Part shown: one piece after another, positions 1 to 5,584 of the stretch | How the letters are laid out: every line of letters begins with the position of its first letter | Position numbering within the stretch: position 1 is the first letter of the stretch | Assembly: GCA_029262715.1 (NCBI GenBank) | Contig: JAJCYX010000444.1 | Span: 1-9,675, forward strand | DNA: 9,675 bases | Origin: Chloroflexota bacterium | GTDB taxonomy: Bacteria > Chloroflexota > Dehalococcoidia > Lucifugimonadales > Lucifugimonadaceae | Direction of reading: 5' to 3' | The notes under the pieces: model-generated | What the model was told of the DNA's origin: nothing | Seen by the model: the letters and a program-made list of their open reading frames with translations, nothing else | Database searches by the model: none | Translations under genes and position numbers: made by a program

Positions 1-25
1 CTCTACCGTTTCCGATGGAACTTAA

Positions 26-346
26 ATGACAATTGCACTTACATCTTTGGAAGTCGCTGGTCTGATACGTGACATCGCCCTCATCACGTTTTTCGTGATC
101 GGCTCGATGGGATTGCTAGTTGGTCTCCTACTCGGCCTGAAGTTCTATCGGCGAACGAGGAACTTGATGGACCGGGTTGACGCAGGCGTGGATCGTGTCG
201 AAGCCATGGTCGAGTCTGTAGACACGACCGCATCCACGGTGAGGAAGACTGCCACATCGATGAACCGGGGGATGCGAGCGGGCGACATTGCAAAATCGGC
301 ATTTAGCTCCGTGCTTAACCGCAGGGATAGAGATTCCGACGACTGA
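26..346 (+). CDS. Small single-pass membrane protein, DUF948-like
   Basis: This is a 106-residue protein. A hydrophobic stretch at about residues 17-40 (TFFVIGSMGLLVGLLLGL) forms one membrane helix and is followed by a basic stop-transfer cluster (KFYRRTR). Residues about 48-85 repeat V/M-D-x-V-x-x-x-V spacing (DRVDAGVDRVEAMVESVDTT), which suggests an amphipathic or coiled-coil helix on the cytoplasmic side. The tail is polar and charged. This build (short N-terminus, one helix, long amphipathic tail) matches DUF948-type general stress/envelope proteins, but no catalytic motif is visible and the function is unknown. The ATG at 26 is preceded by a weak purine run (GGAA, 18-21). A YtxH-family gene follows 41 bp downstream in the same direction, a common pairing, so the two are probably one operon. 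Confidence is high that it is a gene and moderate for the family. Confidence 0.75.
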   Translation: MTIALTSLEVAGLIRDIALITFFVIGSMGLLVGLLLGLKFYRRTRNLMDRVDAGVDRVEAMVESVDTTASTVRKTATSMNRGMRAGDIAKSAFSSVLNRRDRDSDD

Positions 347-375
347 ACTGATTCTATTAACCGTTTACTAATGTC

Positions 376-380
376 GAGGA
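376..380 (+). promoter_or_regulatory. Ribosome binding site of the YtxH gene
   Basis: GAGGA lies 7 bp before the ATG at 388. It is the clearest Shine-Dalgarno on the plus strand of this window and fixes that start. Confidence 0.6.
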
Positions 381-387
381 TTGCAAG

Positions 388-672
388 ATGGCGAACAAGC
401 GAAACAAGAGCGGCGTTGGAATATTCGCGGGTTTGGCAATAGGCGGGATCGCCGGATTCGTTGTGGGGATGGTTCTTGCACCGAAGTCCGGAGATGAGAC
501 CAGAACGCTTTTCTCAGAGCGCAGCCAGGAGTTCCGAGATAAAGCAGACGATTTCATCGCTGCTGCGAAGGAACGGATGTTTGCTGCTTCTGACCGCAAT
601 GGTGGACGAGCTCCCCGGCGAGGTTATCCGTTCGACGACCTCGACTTCGATCTTGACGACGAAGAGCTCTAG
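388..672 (+). CDS. YtxH domain-containing protein
   Basis: This is a 94-residue protein. The N-terminus is short and basic (MANKRNKSG). It is followed by a glycine-rich membrane helix at about residues 10-31 with GxxxG-type spacing, and then the YtxH signature APKSGDETR (residues 32-40). Residues 41-66 look like an amphipathic helix, and the C-terminus is strongly acidic (DDLDFDLDDEEL). YtxH proteins are small membrane-anchored proteins of unclear function, linked in Bacillus to stress regulation. The length is normal for the family. The start ATG has a good Shine-Dalgarno (GAGGA, 376-380) 7 bp upstream. The gene ends 23 bp before the end of the convergent prephenate dehydratase gene. Confidence 0.85.
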   Translation: MANKRNKSGVGIFAGLAIGGIAGFVVGMVLAPKSGDETRTLFSERSQEFRDKADDFIAAAKERMFAASDRNGGRAPRRGYPFDDLDFDLDDEEL

Positions 673-695
673 ATACATCTTTGGCCAGATTCGTT

Positions 696-1547
696 TCAGA
701 CGGACTGCTGGATGTTCTTCAACCGCGCCTTTGGAAACGATCCCAGCACTTTGAACATCGCTGTGTGCCGTTGCAATTCGGTCAAAGCTGCCTGCACGTT
801 CTCGTCTTGCTCGTGGCCATCGAAGTCGAGCAGGAAGTAATAGACGCCAATCTTGGCGCCCGTTGGCCTCGATTCGATCTTGGTCAGGTTGATACCTAGA
901 TCTGCGAATGGCTTTAGAGCCGCATTGACAAGACCGGGTGCGTCTTCCCGGTCAAAATCGAACACAATCGATGATTTGTCGAAACCGGTTCGTGCAGGCG
1001 ATTCCCGGCCGATCACAACGAACCGAGTGACGTTGTTCCGACGGTCCTGCACACCGCCCTGCAACACTTCCATGTTGTTCAACTCGGCTGCTCGCCTTGG
1101 CCCTAGTGCTGCAACCGTACCGTCTTCTTCCGCTAGACTGGCCACCGCGGCAGCCGTCGAGTCATGGGGTTCTAGCACCGCATCCGGCAGACTCTCTGAG
1201 ATAAATCGCCTGCACTGGCCAAGCGCCTCAACCTTTGATCGAACACGTTTAATCATTGAGAGATCGGTGCCAGAAGGGGCTATCAAGCAGATATCGATGC
1301 CCAGAAGGATTTCACCGGTGATTCGAGCGTTCTGGGCACCAATGAGTGCGTCAACGATGTCATTGATCGAGCCAGCGATGCTGTTTTCGATCGGACCGAC
1401 CGCTTCGTCAGCCTCTCCAGAATCGACAGCCGCGACGACATCTGGGAGCGACGGGTAGGCAATATGCTTCGCTGTCGGATCGTGCAGGATCGCAGCTTCT
1501 TCGGTATACGTCCCTGCTGGTCCAAGAAACGCGACACTCTTGCTCAA
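696..1547 (-). CDS. pheA: Prephenate dehydratase with ACT regulatory domain
   Basis: This 283-residue enzyme converts prephenate to phenylpyruvate in phenylalanine biosynthesis (cytoplasmic). The catalytic domain is at about residues 4-180. It shows FLGPAGTYTEEAA near the N-terminus, GPIENSIAGS (51-60), the STAAA segment (130-134) and the NNVTRF block (171-176), whose Thr-Arg-Phe is the family hallmark of the active site. The ACT domain (about 193-272) has DAPGLVNAALKPF and ESRPTG (225-230), which corresponds to the Phe-binding ESRP motif, so feedback inhibition by phenylalanine is expected. The length is that of monofunctional PheA; no chorismate mutase domain is present. The start is TTG at 1545-1547, supported by GAGG 7 bp upstream that overlaps the end of the preceding gene. 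It is the last gene of the potassium-transport run, only 4 bp after the TrkA-like gene, and so is probably translationally coupled to it. Family call is certain; the start is fairly sure. Confidence 0.95.
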   Translation of the reverse strand: MSKSVAFLGPAGTYTEEAAILHDPTAKHIAYPSLPDVVAAVDSGEADEAVGPIENSIAGSINDIVDALIGAQNARITGEILLGIDICLIAPSGTDLSMIKRVRSKVEALGQCRRFISESLPDAVLEPHDSTAAAVASLAEEDGTVAALGPRRAAELNNMEVLQGGVQDRRNNVTRFVVIGRESPARTGFDKSSIVFDFDREDAPGLVNAALKPFADLGINLTKIESRPTGAKIGVYYFLLDFDGHEQDENVQAALTELQRHTAMFKVLGSFPKARLKNIQQSV

Positions 1548-1550
1548 ACG

Positions 1551-1558
1551 CCTACCTC
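1551..1558 (-). promoter_or_regulatory. Ribosome binding site of pheA, overlapping the upstream stop codon
   Basis: On the minus strand this reads GAGGTAGG. Its GAGG lies 7 bp before the TTG start of pheA, and the run contains the TAG stop of the TrkA-like gene. It decides in favour of the TTG start and suggests translational coupling. Confidence 0.55.
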
Positions 1559-2217
1559 AGTTCTGTCAGGGTCTCCCAGAGAGACCGAGTCGACTCGACC
1601 GGAGACACCGCAATCACCTCATCTTCAGCCTCGATAACCGTGTCATCGGTTGGAATTTCCGTACGACCAGCCCCAGAGATGATGAGATTCATTTGTACAC
1701 CGTATGGCACCTGCAGGTCTCGTAGTGGCCTTCCAACGACGGCCGCTCCCTCCGGGACCTTGATGCCGACAATTTCCAGACCTCGTCCCCTGATTGGCAT
1801 CAGCCTTAGAAGCGGATGAGCTGGCAGTGCACCGGAGATATTAGCCAGGACAAGATCGGTTGTGCTCACCGTCACGTCGATACCGGCTTGCTCAAACAGC
1901 TCAGCATTTTCTTGCAGATTCACAACAGAGATAGTGCGTTCGACACTGAACAGGTTTTTTGCAAGGAGGCTTGCAGCCAGGTTGTCAGCATCACTGCCAG
2001 AGGTTGCAATGAATATGTCTGCTCGGCTTGCGCCGGCTTGCTGGAGAACGCGGGAAGAAGTGGCATCTCCCTGCACCACAACATTCCCTAACCTGTCTCG
2101 CACCTGATCAGAACAGCGCTGGTCCGGCTCGATTGCCAGCACCTCGTGACCGGATGACACGAGTGAAGAAATTAGGGGGAGACCGATCGTCCCGGCGCCC
2201 ATCACCAGCACATACAT
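1552..2217 (-). CDS. TrkA-family K+ channel regulator, RCK_N + RCK_C
   Basis: This is a 221-residue cytoplasmic RCK (regulator of K+ conductance) protein. The N-terminal Rossmann domain (about 1-135) has the dinucleotide motif MGAGTIG (G7-x-G9-x-x-G12) and an acidic residue at the end of the second strand (E30), the arrangement that binds the adenine nucleotide ribose, and then the typical GDATS segment near residue 50. An RCK_C domain (about 145-221; starts near GLEIVGIKVPEGAAVVG) follows and ends in VIAVSPVES. Such subunits ring the inner face of TrkH/KtrB channels and gate them. The ATG has an AGGAG 6 bp upstream, inside the preceding gene, with only 1 bp between that gene's stop and this ATG. 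It pairs with the RCK_N-only gene directly upstream, recalling the two halves of E. coli TrkA or the tandem ceoB/ceoC genes of mycobacteria. Exact ligand is unknown. Confidence 0.9.
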   Translation of the reverse strand: MYVLVMGAGTIGLPLISSLVSSGHEVLAIEPDQRCSDQVRDRLGNVVVQGDATSSRVLQQAGASRADIFIATSGSDADNLAASLLAKNLFSVERTISVVNLQENAELFEQAGIDVTVSTTDLVLANISGALPAHPLLRLMPIRGRGLEIVGIKVPEGAAVVGRPLRDLQVPYGVQMNLIISGAGRTEIPTDDTVIEAEDEVIAVSPVESTRSLWETLTELR

Positions 2218-2218
2218 T

Positions 2219-2665
2219 TCAGTCTCCTGATGTTCCGGTTGGCTGGCCCTGTAGAACCTGCGGAATGTTCGCGAGAACTGTGTCAGCGGAAAGCCGAGCC
2301 GGGTTTACGCAGGCCACACCTTGAGATTCGAAGACGCTGCTAAGATCGCCGCTCCACACGGTGGCTATCACCGTCATGACCCGATAAGTGATCTTTGCCT
2401 TAAGTGCTGCTAAGCCGTTAGTGCTGTCGTCGCCTGTAAGAGAAGCAAACATGTCAGCATCTCGAATTCCCGCCTGTTCAAGTACTGAATCTCGAGTTCC
2501 GTCACCTTCTACCACGACAATGCGACCTGAGCCGATATCACTGTCTGTCAGGAAGGCTGCGTTGCTGGCGTCAGTATCGATAAGCGCGATTGTGTGGCCT
2601 GAAGACGCTAGAGAGGTTGCAAGGGCAGAGCCTGTTCTGCCGCTTCCGACGATCACCACGTTCAT
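2219..2665 (-). CDS. TrkA-N (RCK_N) only protein, no RCK_C
   Basis: This is a 148-residue protein that is essentially one Rossmann domain. The nucleotide motif VGSGRTG (G7-x-G9-x-x-G12), D30 at the end of strand two, and EGDGTRDSVLEQAGI (about 54-68) match TrkA_N. The chain ends soon after the domain (PQVLQGQPTGTSGD), so the RCK_C domain found in the other two regulators of this cluster is missing. The end is a clean stop, and the next gene starts 1 bp later with its own AGGAG, so this does not look like a frameshift. The ATG has AGGA 6 bp upstream. By position it resembles the first half of a split, trimmed TrkA; I infer that it forms mixed rings with the downstream 221-residue subunit. It could instead be a nucleotide sensor independent of the channel. 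Confidence 0.88.
   Translation of the reverse strand: MNVVIVGSGRTGSALATSLASSGHTIALIDTDASNAAFLTDSDIGSGRIVVVEGDGTRDSVLEQAGIRDADMFASLTGDDSTNGLAALKAKITYRVMTVIATVWSGDLSSVFESQGVACVNPARLSADTVLANIPQVLQGQPTGTSGD
2224..2228 (-). promoter_or_regulatory. Ribosome binding site of the second TrkA-like gene, inside the upstream gene
   Basis: AGGAG on the minus strand lies 6 bp before the ATG at 2217 and within the last codons of the RCK_N-only gene. It shows that the two proteins are translated separately and coupled, not fused. Confidence 0.6.
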
Positions 2666-2693
2666 ACCGGTTCCTGTCCATTCGGTCGCTTGG

Positions 2694-3170
2694 TCATCCC
2701 GCGGCTGTCCTCGACCTTCCTGTTAGTTGCCTTCGTTCCGGTCTTGCACCTGCGAGAGCCTTTCTCACAAGCACTACGTTACATGCCGCAAACTCAAGCA
2801 CGTACGGGATATCGGTTCCAAGAGAGAATCGGCCGTTGGTCAGCGGATATTCGGTGCTGATGACAACCGCGTCAACATCCCGTACGGCAGCTTCGTGTAC
2901 AACCGCTGATCCAATGTCACGAGCCTGCAGCATCTCGGCTTCTACGTTTCGTTGCAGGTTCGCGGTAAGCTCCGCCCTATCGAGCACCTGCTCTGCTTGC
3001 TTCACCTCTTCAGGCAACTCCGTGTCCAGTGGCAAAGATCGATCTACCTTGATGACGTACAGAACGATGAGGCGGCCGCGAACTTCTCTGATCAACGACG
3101 CTGCATGCTCCACCGCCGTTACATCCGCGGAGGATCCTGTGACGAGGACAAGAACTTTATTGAACTGCAT
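2694..3170 (-). CDS. Universal stress protein (UspA family)
   Basis: This is a 158-residue cytoplasmic protein of the Usp fold. The first strand is NKVLVLVTGSSAD (about 4-16). It is followed by a helix (AVEHAASLIREV) and the strand RLIVLYVIKVD (33-43). The end of the domain, FSLGTDIPYVLEFAACNVVLVR (115-136), corresponds to the C-terminal Usp block usually written G-S-x-x-x-x-V-x-x-x-A-x-C-P-V-x-V-V. The usual ATP-binding signature G-2x-G-9x-G-(S/T) is only partly kept: I see NGRFSLGT but not the spaced first glycines, so ATP binding is uncertain. A basic tail (about 137-158) extends past the domain. USPs beside K+ transporters are known to modulate them in some bacteria, and the position between KtrA-like and TrkA-like genes fits such a role. 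The ATG at 3170 has only a weak Shine-Dalgarno. Confidence 0.88.
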   Translation of the reverse strand: MQFNKVLVLVTGSSADVTAVEHAASLIREVRGRLIVLYVIKVDRSLPLDTELPEEVKQAEQVLDRAELTANLQRNVEAEMLQARDIGSAVVHEAAVRDVDAVVISTEYPLTNGRFSLGTDIPYVLEFAACNVVLVRKALAGARPERRQLTGRSRTAAG

Positions 3171-3213
3171 GATTAGGTCTGATTCTGTTTAGCATCACGG
3201 AAGCCCGAAACTC

Positions 3214-3882
3214 CTAGTGCGAGATCCGTTCCACCAGTTCATCACGACCTGCCACAACCAGTACATCGTCTCGTCGCAGTCTCTCGTCTGAGTCGGGGCT
3301 TAATGTGATGTCGTTTCCTCGTTTCAGAGCGACCACAGCAACACCGTATTTGTCCCTGACACCGGATAGTCCGGCCTCTTTTAGCGACATGTCTGCAAAC
3401 CTGTCCGGCACTCGCAGGCGGCTGACTCCGAATGATGGGCTGAGTTCGAGGTACTCTTCAACATCCGGGTTGAAAAGGCTGTGGGCAACGCGGGCTCCCA
3501 TCTCAGATTCGGCGTACACAACTTTATGACAGCCCAGGCGTTCGAGCGTGCTGCCGTGAAGATCTGAGTGAGCCCGTGCGACGATGTAGGGCAGGTTCAT
3601 AGTTTGGAACAGCACAGCAACCATAATGCTGGCCTCAACGTTCGAGCCGATAGCGACGATGCCGATGTCGTAGTTGTGGACTCCAAAGTCCCTTAGAACC
3701 GCCTCGTAGGTGGCGTTGCCGACGACCGGGTGCGTAACCTCGCCCATCATCGCCTGAACCCGCTCTTCGTCACTGTCAATCGCAATCACTGTGTGCCCGA
3801 GTTGATAGAGCGTGCGCGCTACGTTGCTTCCGAACCGGCCGAGACCGACAACGGCGATATGGCGGCTATTCGTTACTGGCAT
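3214..3882 (-). CDS. KtrA/TrkA-type K+ uptake regulator, RCK_N + RCK_C
   Basis: This 222-residue cytoplasmic gating subunit lies directly downstream of the channel gene, separated by 55 bp. The RCK_N domain (about 7-135) begins HIAVVGLGRFGSNVA, with the glycine motif G13-x-G15-x-x-G18 and D36 ending strand two; GNATYEAVL (55-63) replaces the more common GDAT. GLGRFG followed by S/G-x-x-x-A is characteristic of KtrA/KtrC proteins. The RCK_C domain (about 143-222) contains SRLRVPDRFADMSLKEAGL and ends DDVLVVAGRDELVERIS. KtrA proteins form octameric rings that bind ATP or ADP (some bind NAD) and open or close a KtrB dimer. Full domain content and adjacency make it the main partner of the TrkH protein here. 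The ATG at 3882 has a weak purine run (AGAGAAG) about 10 bp upstream. Confidence 0.93.
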   Translation of the reverse strand: MPVTNSRHIAVVGLGRFGSNVARTLYQLGHTVIAIDSDEERVQAMMGEVTHPVVGNATYEAVLRDFGVHNYDIGIVAIGSNVEASIMVAVLFQTMNLPYIVARAHSDLHGSTLERLGCHKVVYAESEMGARVAHSLFNPDVEEYLELSPSFGVSRLRVPDRFADMSLKEAGLSGVRDKYGVAVVALKRGNDITLSPDSDERLRRDDVLVVAGRDELVERISH

Positions 3883-3898
3883 GTGCAGTGCTTCTCTG

Positions 3899-3921
3899 GG
3901 CTACCTAAATTCGGGTCAGCC
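3899..3921. repeat. Imperfect hairpin between the KtrA-like and TrkH genes
   Basis: GGCTACC (3899-3905) can pair with GGTCAGCC (3914-3921) with a single bulged C, around an 8-base loop. It sits in the 55-bp spacer within the potassium operon, just before the KtrA-like start on the minus strand. It may affect mRNA processing or relative expression, or be chance. There is no T-run, so it is not an obvious terminator. Confidence 0.25.
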
Positions 3922-3937
3922 AAAATGGGGTTGAAGG

Positions 3938-5410
3938 TCAACCTATTCTAACCCGCTCGGTTGCCAACCGATAAGGTTCGTTCGATTCGCGCCCAGCCAT
4001 TAAGAGCGCCAGTGTAAGCGGGCCGAATCGTCCGAGGAACATTGTCACGGCGACCAGAATACGACCGCCGGTGTTTAGTTCGCCTGTGACTCCCGTGGAG
4101 AGACCGACGGTACCGAAAGCCGATACGATTTCAAACAGTGACTGTCGAAAATCAAGTTCTGGTTGAATCGCGACGAGAGCTGCGAACAGCGCAATCAACA
4201 TTACAGTTGCCGCCGCTCCAACCACCATCGCCCTATGAACGATTTCCGCGGGTAACTCCCTGCCGAACGCATTAGCTCGCCGCTTGCCGCGTAGCGTCGC
4301 TGCGCCTGCGATCACAATAACCATGAGCGTATTGATCTTGATCCCACCGGCTGCCGAGGCTGAGGCTCCACCTATGAACATCAGAACCTCGGTTCCAATG
4401 TTGTTCGCATGCGTGATGCCATCGTAGTCAACCGTGGAAAAGCCGGCTGTTCTAGCTGCGGCCGAATGAAAGAACGCGTCAGTCACCTTCTCCGGGACGC
4501 TCTGTGCTCCGATGCTATTCGGATGTGACCATTCCGTTGCAAGGAATACGGCGGTACCGGCAACCAGAAGCCCAACGCTGCCGACTAAAACAAGCTTTGA
4601 ATCCAGTCGAAGCCGGCCAAATCTGCGCTTCGAAACAACGTCTGCCAAGACGAAGTAGCTGAGCCCACCAATGATGATCAATCCCGCCATGATCAATAAA
4701 AGCGGGATGTCGGCTTTGAACGGTTGAAGGCTTGAACCACCGACTAGCGCATCAGGCATGATCTCGAAACCGGCGTTGTTGAACGCGGAGATGGCATGGA
4801 ATGTGCTCTGCCATAGCGCCTCGCCGACCGAGATGTCTTCCCAGAGTTCTCCGAATACGTACCACCTGAGGAAGAGCAGAACAATGCCAACTAACTGAGT
4901 GACGACTGAGAAGATCACGATCTTTCGGACTAGAGAGGCTATGGCACCGAGCTGGGCCTCACCAAGACCAGCTCGAATAAGCAATTGACCCCGGAGACCC
5001 AGTCTCTGGCCAACGATCATCAACAGAAAGGCTGCTCCGGTCATAAAACCAAGACCACCGACGAAGAACAGTGCCATGATTACCGTCTGACCGAACCGCG
5101 TCCATGCAACGTCGGTTTCGACCACAACGAGTCCTGTAACTGCCACTGCGGATGTGGCTGTAAAGATGGCCTGGGTTAATCTGTCTGCAACTCCTCGCTC
5201 GGCGTCGCCTTGGGTTGCTATGGGCAACAGCAGCAGAAGCGTTCCGATTAAGATCACGCCAAGAAACCCGTAGATCAAGATCATTGGTGAGGTCGGCCCG
5301 CGCACTGAAAGGGTGCGACGCTCGACTTCGATCGTGACAGGGGCTATTTCCGACTGTCGGGGTCTGCGGACCACCTTGTCGCCGGGTTTGGGTGTTATCG
5401 GTGGAAGCAA
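3938..5410 (-). CDS. TrkH/KtrB-type potassium channel subunit
   Basis: This is a 490-residue integral membrane protein with the four-fold M1-P-M2 layout of the Trk/Ktr/HKT superfamily. The four pore loops are visible: TSAVAVTGLVV (86-96), ISAFNNAGFE (207-216), AAARTAGFSTV (317-327) and VSAFGTVGLSTG (429-440), with filter glycines at about 93, 214, 323 and 436. GGASASAAGGIKINT (347-361) matches the flexible gating loop in the third repeat's M2. FLGRFGPLTLALL (458-470) carries the conserved Arg of the last helix. Roughly 40 polar residues precede the first helix (about 43-64). The length is normal. It is the first gene of the minus-strand run and, with the RCK proteins, forms a K+ uptake system. 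The annotated TTG start lies directly after an in-frame TAA and has no Shine-Dalgarno; a GTG at codon 13 (5372-5374) or one at codon 36 is an alternative, so the N-terminus is uncertain. Confidence 0.94.
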   Translation of the reverse strand: MLPPITPKPGDKVVRRPRQSEIAPVTIEVERRTLSVRGPTSPMILIYGFLGVILIGTLLLLLPIATQGDAERGVADRLTQAIFTATSAVAVTGLVVVETDVAWTRFGQTVIMALFFVGGLGFMTGAAFLLMIVGQRLGLRGQLLIRAGLGEAQLGAIASLVRKIVIFSVVTQLVGIVLLFLRWYVFGELWEDISVGEALWQSTFHAISAFNNAGFEIMPDALVGGSSLQPFKADIPLLLIMAGLIIIGGLSYFVLADVVSKRRFGRLRLDSKLVLVGSVGLLVAGTAVFLATEWSHPNSIGAQSVPEKVTDAFFHSAAARTAGFSTVDYDGITHANNIGTEVLMFIGGASASAAGGIKINTLMVIVIAGAATLRGKRRANAFGRELPAEIVHRAMVVGAAATVMLIALFAALVAIQPELDFRQSLFEIVSAFGTVGLSTGVTGELNTGGRILVAVTMFLGRFGPLTLALLMAGRESNEPYRLATERVRIG

Positions 5411-5506
5411 TTAAAAATGAGCCATGGCTTTGGTGCAGCCGGTTGAGGTTCAAACAGATACAGTTGTTGATTGGCGAATCAGGAAACCCTGCCGACATTC
5501 TAGACT

Positions 5507-5519
5507 TGACCAGCGGTCA
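5507..5519. repeat. Small perfect inverted repeat, possible operator
   Basis: TGACC (5507-5511) and GGTCA (5515-5519) form a perfect dyad around AGC. It lies about 70 bp before the MTHFR start. The short length means chance is possible. Confidence 0.25.
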
Positions 5520-5522
5520 CAG

Positions 5523-5543
5523 GTTCGTGCTGCGAAGACGAAC
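5523..5543. repeat. Inverted repeat GTTCGT-N9-ACGAAC, possible operator
   Basis: Perfect 6-bp half-sites (5523-5528 and 5538-5543) are separated by 9 bp. It is adjacent to the shorter dyad at 5507-5519 and about 40 bp before the MTHFR start. The 15-bp centre-to-centre distance is compatible with a dimeric regulator or with an mRNA hairpin in the leader. Confidence 0.3.
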
Positions 5544-5584
5544 TTGATCACTCTGATGACAGTGCGACAGAAACGGAACGCTCA

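Larger units (their letters stand above)
5411..5584. promoter_or_regulatory. Divergent intergenic region between the trkH operon and the MTHFR gene
   Basis: This region of 174 bp must hold the promoter of the leftward potassium run and probably that of the rightward one-carbon pair. I cannot pick convincing -35/-10 pairs on either strand: TTGACC at 5506-5511 on the plus strand has no -10 at the right distance, and TAGAAT on the minus strand has no -35. Two inverted repeats (5507-5519 and 5523-5543) are possible operator sites. The region carries no gene that I recognise. Confidence 0.4.

Noticed and set aside
853..1458. Open frame of 201 codons on the plus strand opposite pheA.
   Set aside because: It lies wholly antisense to the conserved prephenate dehydratase motifs, and its composition (Ser, Arg, Ala rich, no domain) is typical of a frame produced by codon bias.
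2215..2225. The pair of TrkA-like genes as one gene broken by a frameshift.
   Set aside because: The second gene has its own ATG with AGGAG 6 bp upstream and a complete nucleotide motif at its N-terminus; the first ends cleanly. Joining them by a frameshift would still leave the first RCK_C missing.
4959..5498. Open frame of 179 codons on the minus strand overlapping the start of trkH.
   Set aside because: It reads in a different frame through the well-conserved TrkH N-terminal half, and its protein is rich in Arg, Ser and His with no recognisable domain. It is a shadow frame.
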